From contig JAJFZO010000609.1 of the NCBI GenBank assembly GCA_021397835.1, positions 436,501 to 500,500 of the forward strand: a stretch of 64,000 nt of DNA, written 5' to 3'. Position numbers and translations under genes: made by a program. The notes beneath the pieces were generated by a model. The model was given only the letters and a program-made list of their open reading frames with translations, was not told the DNA's origin and did not search any database. Below, in pieces: positions 38,332-51,063 of this stretch. Position 1 is the first letter of the stretch. Each line of letters starts with the position of its first letter. The stretch is from Moringa oleifera (Eukaryota > Streptophyta > Magnoliopsida > Brassicales > Moringaceae).

Positions 38332-39560
38332 GGCTTCCTCTTCTAGTACTTTCTAATTAATTGCAAGTGGCTGGTGTGAGTTGTTCCAGTAATCTTTTTC
38401 CTTTTACACTTGGGGTGGGAATATATTATCTAGAGTCATCCTTCTGTATATGTTCATGAAGGCAACCTTAGATACACCAAGACCTGTACAGTAGTCCCTC
38501 CCATTTTAGTGTTACCTTTGTAGACTAGCTTCTGTCTAGTTTGCATTGCCCAGATCCCAAGGTTTGGTTTTTTCTTTCTTTCACTCATTCTTTAGTAGGT
38601 CTAACCTTAGGTTCCTTTTGCTTTTGTTTTTTTTCCTCTTTTTTGCCCTAATTTTTTTGAGCCTTGTAAAATCAGTGTATATTCAATGCAATTCTATAGT
38701 AAAAGCTTTGTGCATTTCTTTTCAGTTTTGCATCTTATGTGTTTGTTTTCATGTGTTTGTGTGTACTCTAATTTCACTGTCCTTTTGGCTGAGAAGGTAC
38801 ACAACATATTCGAGGCCTAGGATGTAAAATCAGCTTAGTTTTTCTGAATTGTGAATCATGAAAATTGTTGTTTTGCAAATGCTAATAGCTTATCCCGTTT
38901 CATCCCTGAGCAAATTTTTCTTAATGTTTTTTAACCGGAGGTATCAAAACAATAAAGATATTAAAAATAAAAGTAACGTAATCAGAATGAATTTTAAAAA
39001 TATTTTGAAAATGTTTTGTTGTACTTATTATGGATCTTGGAATAAAATAAAACCAACTTGTCATGCCATTAGGTCATTTCTATTTAAACTCTTTTAACGA
39101 TTTAGTTAACTTTCATTTTTCATCTTAGAGCAGTTGAGGAATTTTGGTATCTTTGTTGCGGTCAAAATGCATGCTTAAAAAATTTTGTTATGCTTTTCTT
39201 TATGGGATCTTCTAACAACTCTGATATTCATAACCATGTTAAAAAGAATGACGATATGTTGCAAGATTTGATGATACATTATGAAAATGACACATTTATC
39301 ACATATAGTTAAATGTATTTGAATTTTGGTTAGTTGCATTCTCCTTAATTGTCTTAATTAATTATATTAATTTATGTAAACGTATTTCATGTAATTTATT
39401 GTTATATTTATATTTGAATTGTTTTATTTTTATAATATATTAATAAATAAAATCTTAAAATCAATTTTTAAAATATATAATTATATCTTACATTTTATGT
39501 TGTGTTGATAACATACACAATTTATCCAATAAATCTATTCATGCCATGTTAGTGTTATAT
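38332..39560 (+). other. TT9 3' untranslated region and downstream flank
   Basis: About 400-500 bases after the TGA are T-rich and gene-like (probable 3' UTR, ending before about 38870). After that the sequence becomes AT-rich intergenic DNA. I cannot fix the polyadenylation site. Confidence 0.5.
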
Positions 39561-39984
39561 TATGTCAATTAACAATCATTTATGTTTCGTCGTATAATTT
39601 ACTCAATAAATGTGATGTGTTAGTGTTTAAAATTAATAACGTGGCGTTCAAGTTTAAACATATTTATGTAATTTTATATACAATTAGTTTATGATTCATG
39701 AATCCAGATAATCACATTAAATGTTAATATTTTATCATAAATAATAAGATATTCAACAATAAAAGAGCATAACATGAGCTTATGTACTTCACTAAAAAAA
39801 AAAAGAAGAGTTAATTATACTAAAGAATCTTACATTTTATATAAATTTTTAAATTGAGATTTTGAAAATAAAATTACATCAACTAAAATTTTATCCAATA
39901 AATTTTATTAATTTAAACTGTCATGATTTTTTGTTAACATATGAATGACGATGATACTCTTGTAATCTTATTAGTATGCTTACA

Positions 39985-40432
39985 TCATCTTCATTGAGAC
40001 ACCATAACATCAAAATTATGTTAAAAAAATTAAAAAAAAAATTTCCATGAAGCATCATATTGCTTGTTCTAAAGAATACCGAGATGGTGCTGTAAACAAT
40101 GCAGCATTAGTCATAATACTAAATATTTTTTATTTTTATTTTTATTGTAATTAAATAATTAAATAATTACGTTGTTTAAAAACTTATATTGTTGAAGATA
40201 TCTCATGCAAAGCTTTAAAACGAGACTAATATTTAATATATAATATAATTTATTTATAGATATTATGTAATGATAGTTATTATAAAAATATTATTAAAAA
40301 ATATTACTTGCACTAATTTGATGTGATGTAGGAAAGATAAAAACATTTGATGTTGAAATATTTTAAAACGATGATCTTTTAACAGCAAAATGATATTCTT
40401 TTTGGTGTCTACTATTGGAGATGGCTTTAGAA
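39985..40432. mobile_element. Candidate MITE-like insertion unique to unit 1
   Basis: Unit 2 passes directly from the sequence before this segment to that after it, so either unit 1 gained it or unit 2 lost it. The two ends share an inverted AGACACCA word (TTGAGACACCATAAC on the left, GGTGTCTACTATTGG on the right). This would fit a small non-autonomous DNA element, but the terminal repeats are poor and I found no clean target duplication. Confidence 0.4.
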
Positions 40433-41379
40433 AAAAAGAAAAAAAATAAGGCTTTCTTTTTCCTATTAGTTAAATAAAGATTACATATTTGTAATATTTC
40501 TATATGTCTCCTTAATCATTATATTTTATAAAAAAATAAGAAAAAATGAAAAATGATAGATAACAGTCATGTGGTATAATTGTCATTTTAAACATAAAGT
40601 TCATAAGCATTAAAGTTAAATGAATATATTGAACGAAAATCTTGAGAAAATGTTAAAATATAAATTTCTAAGTCATGTTTTTTTATGTTCCAATTTGAGA
40701 ATATGTACAAAATATAAGTTTTATAGTGTAATGAACCCCTTAAAAGTTTATTAGATATGGAAAATGATTTTAAGATGAGGAAGACATGGCATTAAGGATA
40801 CATATTAGCTTAATTTAAAGTGGTCTCGATAGCACAATAATCCACAGGTGCAGAAAAGGTTGAAAGTCCAAGAGATAAGCCTATAGGCTTACTTGAAACC
40901 CAACTCATGATAAAAGAAACTCTAGTATATTAAAAGAAAAAAAAAGGTCATTAAAGGTTAAATGCAACAGTATCAAAAAAAAGAGAGGGAACAAAATGGA
41001 AGTAGGTGAAGTCTTGCTTGCCATACCACAATGACAACAAACAAATTATGTAATCATCTAAGTAGATAATTACTGGATGTAAGACTGCTAATATATCCCT
41101 TGTCTTTATTTCACCTTAAGAATGGATTGGATTGAAATGACTTCCTTATAAACCCTTTATGTTAATAATAGAGTATAAGAAAACCCTAAAGCCATGGGAA
41201 AGGGATTTAAAAACTTTAATTTTACTTTATTCTCATGTAAATATCTTTTCATCACCTTTTGTAATCATTATGTCCATTGTTAGTAGTAACCCCATTCTAA
41301 TTTATTGTTAAAATGATATTTCCATGTTCTAATAGTTGGTATCCATTGTTAACCAGAAGCACTTACAAAATATCATAAG

Positions 41380-41711
41380 TGTTAGATGTTAGAAAATTTC
41401 ATTTCTTCTCTTCCTTAAATCATTTTTATATTTGTTTTCTTTTATGATTATAAGCTTTTGCAAGGTGTCTTATCTCTTAGCCTTACCATTTAATATGATT
41501 CATTTATGATGGTTAAGTGGTTTCATGGCTCATATTACATGCAGCTAAAGCATTGTAATGTTATTTGTGGTTGCCTAGCACACATAACTGATCATCCTGT
41601 GAGTTAGCTTACTTATAGTTTAAATGAAGTTATGACTTTTGGCTTGTTTAATGTGCGTTAGCCTTTTTCTTTGGGCCTCACTACCTATACCTTTATATCT
41701 ACTACCAAACA
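41380..41711. repeat. LTR-like dispersed repeat, copy 1 (in unit 1)
   Basis: A segment of about 330 bp beginning TGTTAGATGTTAGAAAA and ending CTACTACCAAACA. Related copies lie at 46088-46424 and 55996-56324. The third copy lies beside a gypsy-type primer-binding site, so these are probably LTR copies. No target duplication could be seen here. Confidence 0.55.
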
Positions 41712-43604
41712 CAGCTCCCTCTTTCTGTCCTTAAGCCGAATAGTGACAAAATTAGAGCTACAGGAGCTAAGCAAAATTCAAGTTAAGAAAAGGCTTAAAG
41801 GTAGCTCAGGTACAATGATGTTGGCGTCTCAGAAGCCAAGGAAAATTTGAGCTAATAAGGGATTTATAACTTAGTTGGTCCTGAGATGATCAAACAGCTC
41901 GAGGTAGATATTAGATTGAGATGGGCGTTTAGTCTTGTCGTGTGTGGTCCGAGCTGAGAAGAGGTCAATGAGTTATGGCTGAGATGTATTGACTTTGACT
42001 AATCAGAGTAAGATTGCTGCAAACATGAAGATCTAGTTTTTACATGTGATTTCTTAAGTAGATTTGTTGGGTAGCACAATAGTCTTTTGACATGTGAGAA
42101 AATCTCTTTTCTTAGGGAGATAGTGTGCTACTAATATTTTGTTTTTATTGTAAAATTTTTATAATCCTCATTAAATATAAAAAACATAGAGTGTGAAGCT
42201 TTACAAAAAGCCATTTTGATTGCTTAACAAGTGCTATCCTCATAGATAACAAAATGCGGTGTTTTTCCACGATTTACGATAAAAACTTGGCCTACTTTAG
42301 AACTCATATTTAACTTATGTCTTTAACCACAACGTCTAGTTTCTATCTTGAAAAATGGAAGAGCTCTTTATTGAATTAAGTGAGCAACTTCACAAAACAT
42401 CCTTTTTCGTATATTAAGAACATGTTTAGGCATAAAAAAAATAAAAATTAGCTTCTTTGCTTTTTTTATGAGCCTATATGTAAGACAAGGATTTTTGCAA
42501 TTCAACCTTAGGAAATGGCATGCAATGACACTATCCTTGTTGGATATTTGAGAAGCCAGTGGAGGCATAGTCAAAGCCAAAACTCAAAGCCTGGGCATGC
42601 ATAGCCAGATAGGCATAGCCATTTTATTGCATGATTCTTTGAAACATGGTCGAAACAGAGTCAAAATGTGTGAAACTGGCAAATATCCATAATAAAATCA
42701 TCCTTTGTGCGTCCTCTTTGGGGCTCTCCGATACCATGTCATGTTTCCTTCTTTGATGTCCCTTGTGTTTACAACTCACTTGTTTGAAAGTAGACGTTCA
42801 AGTAGTCCTTTGAGATTACTTGTTTAATGGATGAACTGAGGAATTGCTTAGTCGTGATAAGATTATGCAAAGGTGCTTTTTGAAATTTCTTGTCTCATGG
42901 ATGAACCAGGGTGGTAGATGTCAAGATGTTATGTTAATGTTATGTTGATGATCGACAGGATTTGTTAAAGAAAGTTATTTATGTTTCATTATATAGTTTA
43001 CTCAATAAACATGTCGTGTTAGTATTTAAAATTGAATACAATTAATTGATATGTGTTCATGTTAAACATGTTTGTGTAATCTTATTGTGTTGATGCCATT
43101 GGTTTATGATTCATGAATCTAGATAATGACATTACATAATAATATTTTGTCATAAGTAATAAGATATTCAACAATTAAGGAGCATAGTATGAACTTATGT
43201 ACTTGACTATAAAAGAAAGTTAATTATACTAAAAAATTTACATTTTGTACAAATTCTTAAAATTGAGATTTCAAAAAACAATATATTAAGTAAAAATTTA
43301 TTCAATAGATTCTATTAACTTAAATTGTCAAGATTTTTTTAATGCATGAATACGATTATACCCTTATAATCTTATTAATATGCTTAAAGAGAAGAAAGAA
43401 ATAAAGGGGGGTTTTTTTTTTTCTTACCAATCAAATAAAGATTACATATTTATGATATTTTGATATGTCTCCTTAATCATTATATTTTTGTGAAAATTAA
43501 TAAAAAATAAAAATAAAAAAATAAAAAAGCCGACAATTAATTATCATAGGGTATAATCATAAATTTATACATAAAAAATCATGAGTGTTAAACTTAAATG
43601 AATA

Positions 43605-44250
43605 TGTTGGATGCATTAGGTTTTAGATTAAGAAATCGTGTATGAATAAAAAAATAAATAAAAAATTTTCATTCGAATCCGAAGACCCATGCGCTTAAAA
43701 AAAATACCAGACTTCAAGTTATATCTTGCAAATGAGAAACTGAATCCGAGAGCACATTGTGGTAGGTTTAATGTGCCAAGCATAACACCTCTATTGATAT
43801 CCAGACATATGAACTGAGCTCTATCCTTCAACCATGTTAATATAAAAACATATGCACTTGATTTCTCTTTCTCTCTCTTACATGAGTTTAGAGTTTCAAT
43901 GTGGCCATTAGTGACGCATGCACCTATTAACTCTCATTATCCTCCATATATAGAAACAAAAGGGAAGATAAAATCTAATCTGATTTAGGCTCTTATAGAT
44001 TAAGGCCTAGTTTAAAATGGGTCCTTTTAATCTTAAATATCAGATCACACATTTTAGTGTATGACCCTATAGTTTCACTTAACATTAGCAATGGGATCTA
44101 AATATTCTTTTAACCCGTAAGTCATAAGCGGCCTCTAGCAAGACATTATGACTACTTTAGTTAAGTAAAAGACGGTTTTTGACACAACCTTTAATCGTAA
44201 CCCATATAAGAGTATTTTCTATGATTAGTTCGTGGGACATATGACTAACA
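43605..44250. mobile_element. Probable solo LTR (~646 bp)
   Basis: Present only in unit 2. It begins TGTTGGATGC and ends GACTAACA, so it has TG...CA ends. The five bases either side (GAATA and AGATA) are similar but not identical, which could be a decayed target duplication. It has no coding content, and a short TATATA lies near 43950. The type is inferred from the ends and size only. Confidence 0.45.
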
Positions 44251-44656
44251 AGATAAATGTCTTAAGAAAATATCAAAATGTAAGTTTCTAATTCTTTTTT
44301 TTTTTTAAGGTTCTAATTTTAGAATTTGTACAAAATATAAGTTTTGTAGTTTAATGAACCCTTTAAATGTTTATTAGATATAAAAGGTCAATTTAAGATT
44401 GAAGAACACATGGCATTGTAGATGTACACTAAAAACATGACCATATTAACTTAATTCAAAGTGGTCTCGATAGCCTAATAAGCTAAGGGTGTGAAGAAGG
44501 TTAAAAGTTTAAGAGATAGGCCAATAGGTTTAATGTAAGTCCAACTCATGATAAAAGAAAGCAAACTCTGTTATGTTAAAAAAGAAGTCATTAAAAGTTA
44601 AATGCTACGGTATCAAAAAAGAGTGGAAACAAAACGGAAGTAGGTGAAGTCATGCT

Positions 44657-45575
44657 CAGGGTCGATCTTGACATTTTGGAGGCTTGGGGCGAAAATAAAA
44701 AATTAAGGCCCTTTTATCCAAAACTATAATAGTATATAAAGAACAAAATTGTGTACTAACAAAAATAATGATCATTTAAAATAACTTCTTCTAACAATTG
44801 GAGAAGCAAAATCATCAATAATATTTTCATAATCAATTTGTTCTAACACATTTTCTTTGATACATAAAATTGCTAATCCATTGAACTATTCTTATGATAT
44901 AGTTGATCATAAATAAGATTTTAACAATTTTAATTTACAACAGCTTCTTTAGGTATAGTCAACAATATTTCTATAAGCAATTGAGATAATAAGATAGCAA
45001 CCCAAAACTTTTACAAACTCTAGGACTTTAAGTGCTATTTTTTTTTCTGTTCGTAAAGAAACACTTTTACTTTAGAAAATATATAACTTGAATCAATATC
45101 TAAAGAGCTACCATATTTTAGGGTATTTTCAAGGTTGATATAATACTATTTATTATCATCAAGAGAATTGAACTTATTTGAAATTAAAAAAAAATAATAA
45201 TACCCTATGCTTGCAATTGTTTCAATATACTTTTTTAGAATAACAATAGCAACATCCACAATAATAATAAAATAATTAACTAAAAAAAATCTTCAAGAAT
45301 ACTTATTTGCGCTTGTCTAAATGATGCTTCAATCAATCAATGACACTCTTAACGGCAAGTAAAATTTTTTTTTGCAAAGAATTGAAAAAAAAAAAAAGAT
45401 GCTTGTGTGACTCTACGAGAAGGAATATGAAAAAGAAGAGACAAAACCTAAAAAATAAGAGAAGAATTTAGCCAACAATAAAACTAAAATATAATTATTT
45501 TAGTTATATTTCATTTAAGTTCAAACTATTTTAAATACTTAAACTTATATTTTTTAAATTAATCTAAAAACTTAA

Positions 45576-45627
<52 letters not shown>

Positions 45628-45713
45628 TGGGGGGGGGGGGCCTAATTTAAGAGGCCTTTAAATTTGGGGCCCCTGACAGACGCCCTTGGCACATAGGTCT
45701 AAGGTTGGTCCTG
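44657..45713 (-). mobile_element. hAT-type DNA transposon relic (ZMYM/DUF4371-like)
   Basis: It starts CAGGGTCGATCTTG and ends in the imperfect reverse complement (AAGGTTGGTCCTG). It is flanked by 8-bp duplications GTCATGCT / ATCATGCT with one mismatch, and removing it restores the match with unit 1. All are hallmarks of the hAT superfamily. On the - strand, near 44900-44780, a trace reads RxNGLAIL..E..VLEQIDYENIIDDFAS in broken form, as in the C-terminal dimerisation end of DUF4371/ZMYM1-like hAT transposases. At 1057 bp it is far too short for an autonomous element, and stops break the frame. Its right part holds a (TA)n(TG)n(G)n microsatellite. Confidence 0.85.
45578..45640. repeat. Compound microsatellite (TA)n(TG)n(G)n
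   Basis: About 14 TA units, then about 9 TG units, then a run of about 10 G, inside the hAT relic. Length variation or assembly error is likely here. Confidence 0.95.
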
Positions 45714-46087
45714 ATCATGCTTGCCATATTTGAAGGATGATAAACAAACCATAATCATCTAAGAAGATGAATATGCGATGTAGGACTGCTAACATATCCT
45801 ATCTTTATTTGAAGCCGAGAATGGATTGGATTGAAACCACTCCTCTATCAACCCTTTATGTAAATAACAAAGTATAAGGAAAACTTAGGGCCATAGGAAA
45901 AAGGATTTACAAAAAAAAAAAAAACTATAATTTTACTTTATCATTATGTAAATATCTTTTTACACCATTTGTAAATTATGTCCATCATTAGTAATAATCT
46001 CGTTCTAATCTATTGTTGAATTGATATTTCCATATTGTAATAGTTGGCATTGATCCTTAATAAGTAATGCTTACAAAAAATCATAAG

Positions 46088-46424
46088 CGTTGATGTTAGA
46101 AATTGTTCTTTCTTCTCTTCCTTAATCATTTTTATATTTATGTTTCTTTTATGATCATAAACTTTTGCAAGATGTCTTGTCTCCTAGCCTTGCCACTTAC
46201 TATGGTTAACTTATGATGGTTAAGTGATTTCATGGCTTAGATTACACGTAGTTAAAGTATTATAGTGTTATTTGTCATTGCCTAGCCCCACACAATTGAT
46301 TGTCTTGTGGGTGGGGTTGCTTATTTATAAGTTTACAGGAAATTATGATTTTTGGTTTGTTTCATGTGTCATTGACCTTTTTCTTTGGTCCCACTGCCTA
46401 TGCTTTTATATCTGACAACAAACA
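46088..46424. repeat. LTR-like dispersed repeat, copy 2 (in unit 2)
   Basis: Same element as at 41380-41711, carried along by the tandem duplication. It starts CGTTGATGTTAGAAATT, where the other copies have TG. Confidence 0.55.
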
Positions 46425-46910
46425 TCTTTCCCATTCTTTTCCTTGACTTGACTAATAACAGTATTAGAACCATGGGAGTTGAGTAAAATTCGAGATGAGA
46501 AAAAGCTTGAAGGCAGTTCAGGGACAATGACATTGGAGTTTGAGAAGCCAAGGAGAATTTAAGCTAATAATGGGTTTATAAGTTAGCTGGTCTCGAGATA
46601 ACCAAGCAACTGGAGGTAGATATTGGGACTAAGATGGACATTTAGTCTTGTCGTGTGTAGTCCAAGCTGAAAAGAGGTTAAGGAGTTATGGCTAAGATGT
46701 ATTAATTTTGGGTGGTTAAAGATGGATTGGTGCAAACATAAGGATCTAGTTTTTAATTGTGATTTGATGGCTAACACAATAGTCTTTTGAAATGTTAGAA
46801 AAAATTACTTTTCCTAAGGAGATAGCATGCTACTAACGTCTGGCTTTTATTATGAATTTTATAATCTTTATTAAACATAGAGAATATAGAGTGTGAAGCT
46901 TTACAAAAGC

Positions 46911-47542
46911 TATTGAATTTTGCTTTCAGTACTTGACCAAAGGGACAGACTTCATGCTGATTTGTTGTCGTATGGAATCAGTGAGAAAAGGAAGAAAGCA
47001 AATGTCATTTGACTTGTTATGCTTGCATCCAGCTAGATCTTAAAACAACTTAGAAAAAGGAAGGCAGTTGGTTCTACTGTGCAGAGCGAGAAAACAGGAA
47101 AGAAAAATAGAGTAAGAAATTAAGAGAATTCAAAAGAAAACTGAAGAGTTTCAGAGCTGGGTTTTGTAATCCAGATTGAGTCTATCTTGTTTGTGAATTT
47201 TTCTTGACAAGAAAGATAGTAGTAGCGTAGGATTTGAGCTCGAGAAGTTGTCTTGTAAGTTTTTTTTCTTCTTGATTTTTTCTGATTGTGTTCTTAAACT
47301 ACCTTATTTAGTGTACTTGTTGAATCTCTATTTTTGAAAAGATTCATCTAGGATGTAGGTTTCATACTGAACCATGTTAATACAGTTATGTTAGTGGGTG
47401 TGAGTGGTGGATAATTATTTTTTAGATATGTTACACATATACATAACTTGCTGGATTAATTTTTGTTGTTGTTGAAAACTTGGATGATGAATTCATGTTG
47501 ATGAATGTTATCCTAGAAGTTCAATCTATCTCTGCTCTAATA
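46911..47542 (+). repeat. 5' LTR of the copia element
   Basis: Aligns throughout with 49719-50371, for example GTCGTATGGAAT, CAGAGCGAGAAAACA and ATTTGAGCTCGAGAAG. It lacks about 27 bases of the 3' copy, including the GCTTATAAAAGG TATA box, here CTTAGAAAAAGG. Its promoter is therefore probably dead. Confidence 0.9.
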
Positions 47543-49718
47543 GTTATGCACACTAAAAGAAAAGAAAACTGGTCCCCGGATCAATAAAAAGGATTTTTCT
47601 TGGGTATCGTGAAGGGGTAAAATGTTACAAATTATGTATGAAGTAAGAGGGAAAGTACAAAACTCTAATTAGCCAGGATGTAATGTTTGATGAAGAAACA
47701 CTACCTTTTGCAACTCATGAAAAAAATTTTAATGATCTAAAAAAAATCAGAAAGGGGGTAAAAGAGCATTAAGAGAGTTAACTTTGAGATGGAGTCATCC
47801 ACAGGATTAGGAGAGTCTTGTTCTACTTCTAGCGAAGCTGAATCCAGTAGTCCAAGAAACCTTGAGTAGAACCAAGTACCAACAAGTTTTGCATTTAATG
47901 CACTAAGCTCAGATAATCCTGAGCATTCGTCAAGTTGTTAGCTGGCAAAGGATAGAGTCAGAGGAGTATAAGTTCTCTTAAGAGATTTCTAAAAGATGAA
48001 ACATACACTAGTGTTACAGAAGCAGAAGAGCTCACAGCATATGCCTTTAATTCTGCAAAGCAACTTATAGGCTTGGAGCCTATTAGTTCTATTCAAGCAA
48101 TGTCAAGTCCTCTAGCAACTAAATGGCAAGAGGTAACAAAAGAAGATATGCAATCTCTCATGGAAAACCATACTTGGGAAATTGTGAAAAGAATTGAAGG
48201 ATAGAAAGTAATAGATTACAAATGAATCCACAAAATTAATGGGGGTGAAACTCATGGTTCTACAAGATTTAAAGCTAGACTTGTGGCAAAGAGATCCACT
48301 TAAAAGGAAGGCATTGACTATAATGAGATCTTCTTCCTAGTAATGAAGTACAAAACAATTAGAATGGTGCTTACAAGAGTAATTTTGGAAGGTTAAGAGT
48401 TAGAACAGATGGATGTCAAGACTACCTTTCTACATGGAAGGCTAAATGAGACAATTTTCATGCAATTACTAGAGGGCTTCGAGGTAAGAGGAAAAAAGCA
48501 TTATATGTGCCTCTTAAAGAAGCCTTTGTATGGTCTCAAACAATCTCCAAGACAATAGTATAGGAGACTTGACTCATATATGTTGCAAGAAGGATTTAAA
48601 AGGAGTAACTTTGATGCTTGTTTACATTTTAAGGCAACAAGCAGTGAAAATGAAGTGAACTTACTGTTATATGTCGATGATATGTTGATCACTAGTAGAA
48701 GTGTGAATCAAGTTATTCTTGTGAGGAAAATGCTAAGTAAAAAGTTTGAAATGAAAGATTTAGGGCCAACAAAGAGGATGCTAGGTATAAGCATCCTTAG
48801 AAGCAAGTCTAAGAATGTTTTAAAGCTCACTCAGCAACATATCTGGAAAATCTGATCACTAAATTTAATATGAATCAAGCTAAAGGAGTTAGCATTCCTT
48901 TGGGAACACATTTTAAATTGTCAGCCAAGTTTTCTCTAAGAAATGAAGGAGAAGAATAAGTGATGTCCAATGTGCCTTGCTCAAGTGTAGTAGGTTCCTT
49001 GATGTACTCCATGATTTGTACAAGACCTAATTTAGCTTATCCAATCAGCATGCTAAGCAGGTATATGTCTAATTTGAGAAAGGGGCATTAGTTGGCTATC
49101 AAATGGCTCATGAGGTATGTAAAAAATACCCATGATTATGATTGATTTATGGCATAGTGAGGCAGTAGCAAATGCGTGTTGGATATATGGATTCTGACTA
49201 TGCAGGAAATAGAGACAAAAGACAATCCTTATCTGCTTATGTTTTTCAATATAGTGGCTACTGCATTAGCTGGAAAGAACAACTCTAATTAATCATTGCA
49301 CTATCTTCTAGGGAGGTTGAATCTATGGCTTTGATTGAGGTTTCAAGGAAGTAGTATGGTTGTTTGAAGTTCTAAATAAACTGAAATTTTCATCTTTCGA
49401 GTTGAAAGTTTTCAGTGATAGTCAATTTGTAATCCATCTTTGTAAGAATCTCATTTTCCATAAGAGATCTAAATATTGTGATGTAAAATACCATTTTGTC
49501 ACCAATATAGTTGAAGATGGCACCATTGTGCTTGAGAAGATAAATACAGAAAACAATGCCTTTGATATGGCCACTGAAGTGGTGCCTCTTGGGAAACCGA
49601 AGAGTGTTTTCAGCTTTTGGGTGTTGGAGTTTAATTACTCCAATGTGATGAATCAATTCTAGGTAAGAAAGGCTGCATGTCCACTAGGTTCTTTTTTTGC
49701 TGGAAGCAAGGTGGAGAT
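47543..49718 (+). pseudogene. Copia pol remnant (integrase end, RT, RNase H)
   Basis: Read on +, the region starts with the C-terminal integrase trace FLGYREGVKCYKL and SQDVMFDE. RT follows: WQEVTKEDMQSLMENHTWE, MDVKTTFLHGRLNE, KKPLYGLKQSPRQ and the catalytic core LLLYVDDMLITS (about 48658-48693), then FEMKDLGP. RNase H follows with YAGNRDKRQSLSAYVF and ISWKEQ / SSREVESMALIE. The order with RNase H last places it in Ty1/copia. Stops, such as the TAG in place of a tryptophan codon after PRQ, and frameshifts mean no active enzyme is made. Confidence 0.88.
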
Positions 49719-50371
49719 TGTTGAGTTTTGCTTACAATATCTTACTAAAACGACAAACTTCATGTTGATGTGTCGTCGTATGGAATAAGTAAGAAGGGGA
49801 AGGAAGCAAATATCTCTAACTTAGTAGGCTTGTATCCAGCTAGATCTTCACCTAGGGACACATCAACATAGCTAAAATGGCTTATAAAAGGGAAAGTAGT
49901 TGGTTCTATTATGCAGAGCGAGAAAACAAGAAAGGAAATAGAGTAAAAAACTGAGAGAATTCAGGGGAAAACTAGAGAGGTTCGAGGTTGGATTTTGTAA
50001 TGTAGATTGAATCTATTTTGTCTATGAATTTTTCTTGATAGGAGAGATAGTATAGCATTGGATTTGAGCTCGAGAAGCTGTGTTGTAAGTTTTTTCTTCT
50101 TAATTTTTTCTGATTGTATTCTTGAACCGAATCTTATTTAATAGATTTTCTAAATCTCTATTTTTAAAGAAATTCATACATGGATGTAGGTTTCATAGTG
50201 AATCACATTAATACAGTTGCATTAGTGTATGTGAGCTGTGGATAATTATTTAGATATGTTGCACATATATATGACTAACTGGATTAGATTATGTTGCTAC
50301 TAGAAAACTTGGATGATAAATTCATGTTGATAAATGTTGTCCTGGAAGTTCAATCTATCACTACTCTAACA
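49719..50371 (+). repeat. 3' LTR of the copia element
   Basis: Starts TGTTGAGTTTTGC and ends CTCTAACA. It keeps a TATA box (CTTATAAAAGGG near 49881). It is directly preceded by the polypurine tract and directly followed by the target copy AAAAC and the rest of duplication unit 2. Confidence 0.9.
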
Positions 50372-51063
50372 AAAACCCATTTTGATTACTTAACAAGTGC
50401 TCTCCTTCTAAACGATAAAATGTAGTGTTCTTCAGTGATTTATGTGAGAAACTTAGCCTACTTCAAAAATTGATCCTTGGTTTCTTTCTTTAATTGCGAC
50501 GTCTAATTTTTATCTTGAAAGATAAAAGCTCTTTATTAAATTAAGTGAGCAATCTTCATAGAACATTCATTTCCATATATTAATAACATGTTCATGCATA
50601 AAAATAGCTTCCTTACTTTCTTTTGAGACTACATGTAAGATGAGGATTTTTGCAATTCAAGCTTAGGAAATGGCATACAATAAAACTATCCCTATTTGGT
50701 GCTTGAGAAACCAGTGAAGGCACAGTCAAAGCTGAAACTCAAAGCCTGGGCATGCATAGCCAAATGGCCATAGCCCTTTTATTACATGATTCTTTGAAAC
50801 ATGGTCGAAGTAAGAAGGCACAATGTGTGAAATTGGCAAATATTCACAAGAAAATCTTTCTTTGTGCATCCTCTTTCGGGCTCTCTGATACCATGTCATG
50901 TTTTCTTCTTTGATGCCCCTTATGTTACAACTCACCTATTTGAAAGTGGAAGTTCAAGTAGTCCTATGAGATTGCTTGTTTACTGAATGATCTAAGGAAT
51001 TACTAAGCCTTGATAAGATTATGTCAAGGTAATTTTTGAAATTTCCTCTCTCATGGATGAGCT

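Larger units (their letters stand above)
39580..42911. repeat. Tandem duplication, unit 1 (~3.3 kb)
   Basis: This block matches 42970-51067 in the same direction once the later insertions there are taken out. Landmarks found in both include TTTATGATTCATGAATC, GACATATTxAACTTAATT-type words, GTGGTCTCGATAGC, GCCTGGGCATGCATAGCC and GATTCTTTGAAACATGGTCG. No working gene is seen in it. It contains an LTR-like segment (41380-41711) and a ~450-bp stretch (about 39985-40432) that unit 2 lacks. The copies differ at many bases, so the duplication is old. Confidence 0.85.
46911..50371 (+). mobile_element. Ty1/copia LTR retrotransposon, internally deleted and dead
   Basis: A 3461-bp element inserted in duplication unit 2. 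It has a 5' LTR of 632 bp, a 3' LTR of 653 bp and 5-bp target copies AAAGC / AAAAC (one mismatch). A purine-rich tract (GGAAGCAAGGTGGAGA) precedes the 3' LTR. The internal part begins with the end of integrase and continues with RT and RNase H, so gag, protease and most of integrase are missing. Both ends of the 5' LTR have lost the canonical bases (TA...TA in place of TG...CA). Many stops and frameshifts are present and the element is not autonomous. The LTRs differ by scattered substitutions and one ~27-bp indel, so the insertion is not recent. Confidence 0.9.

Noticed and set aside
42368..42580. 70-codon - strand frame in duplication unit 1
   Set aside because: The corresponding frame in unit 2 (near 50530-50740) is broken, so it is not under selection.
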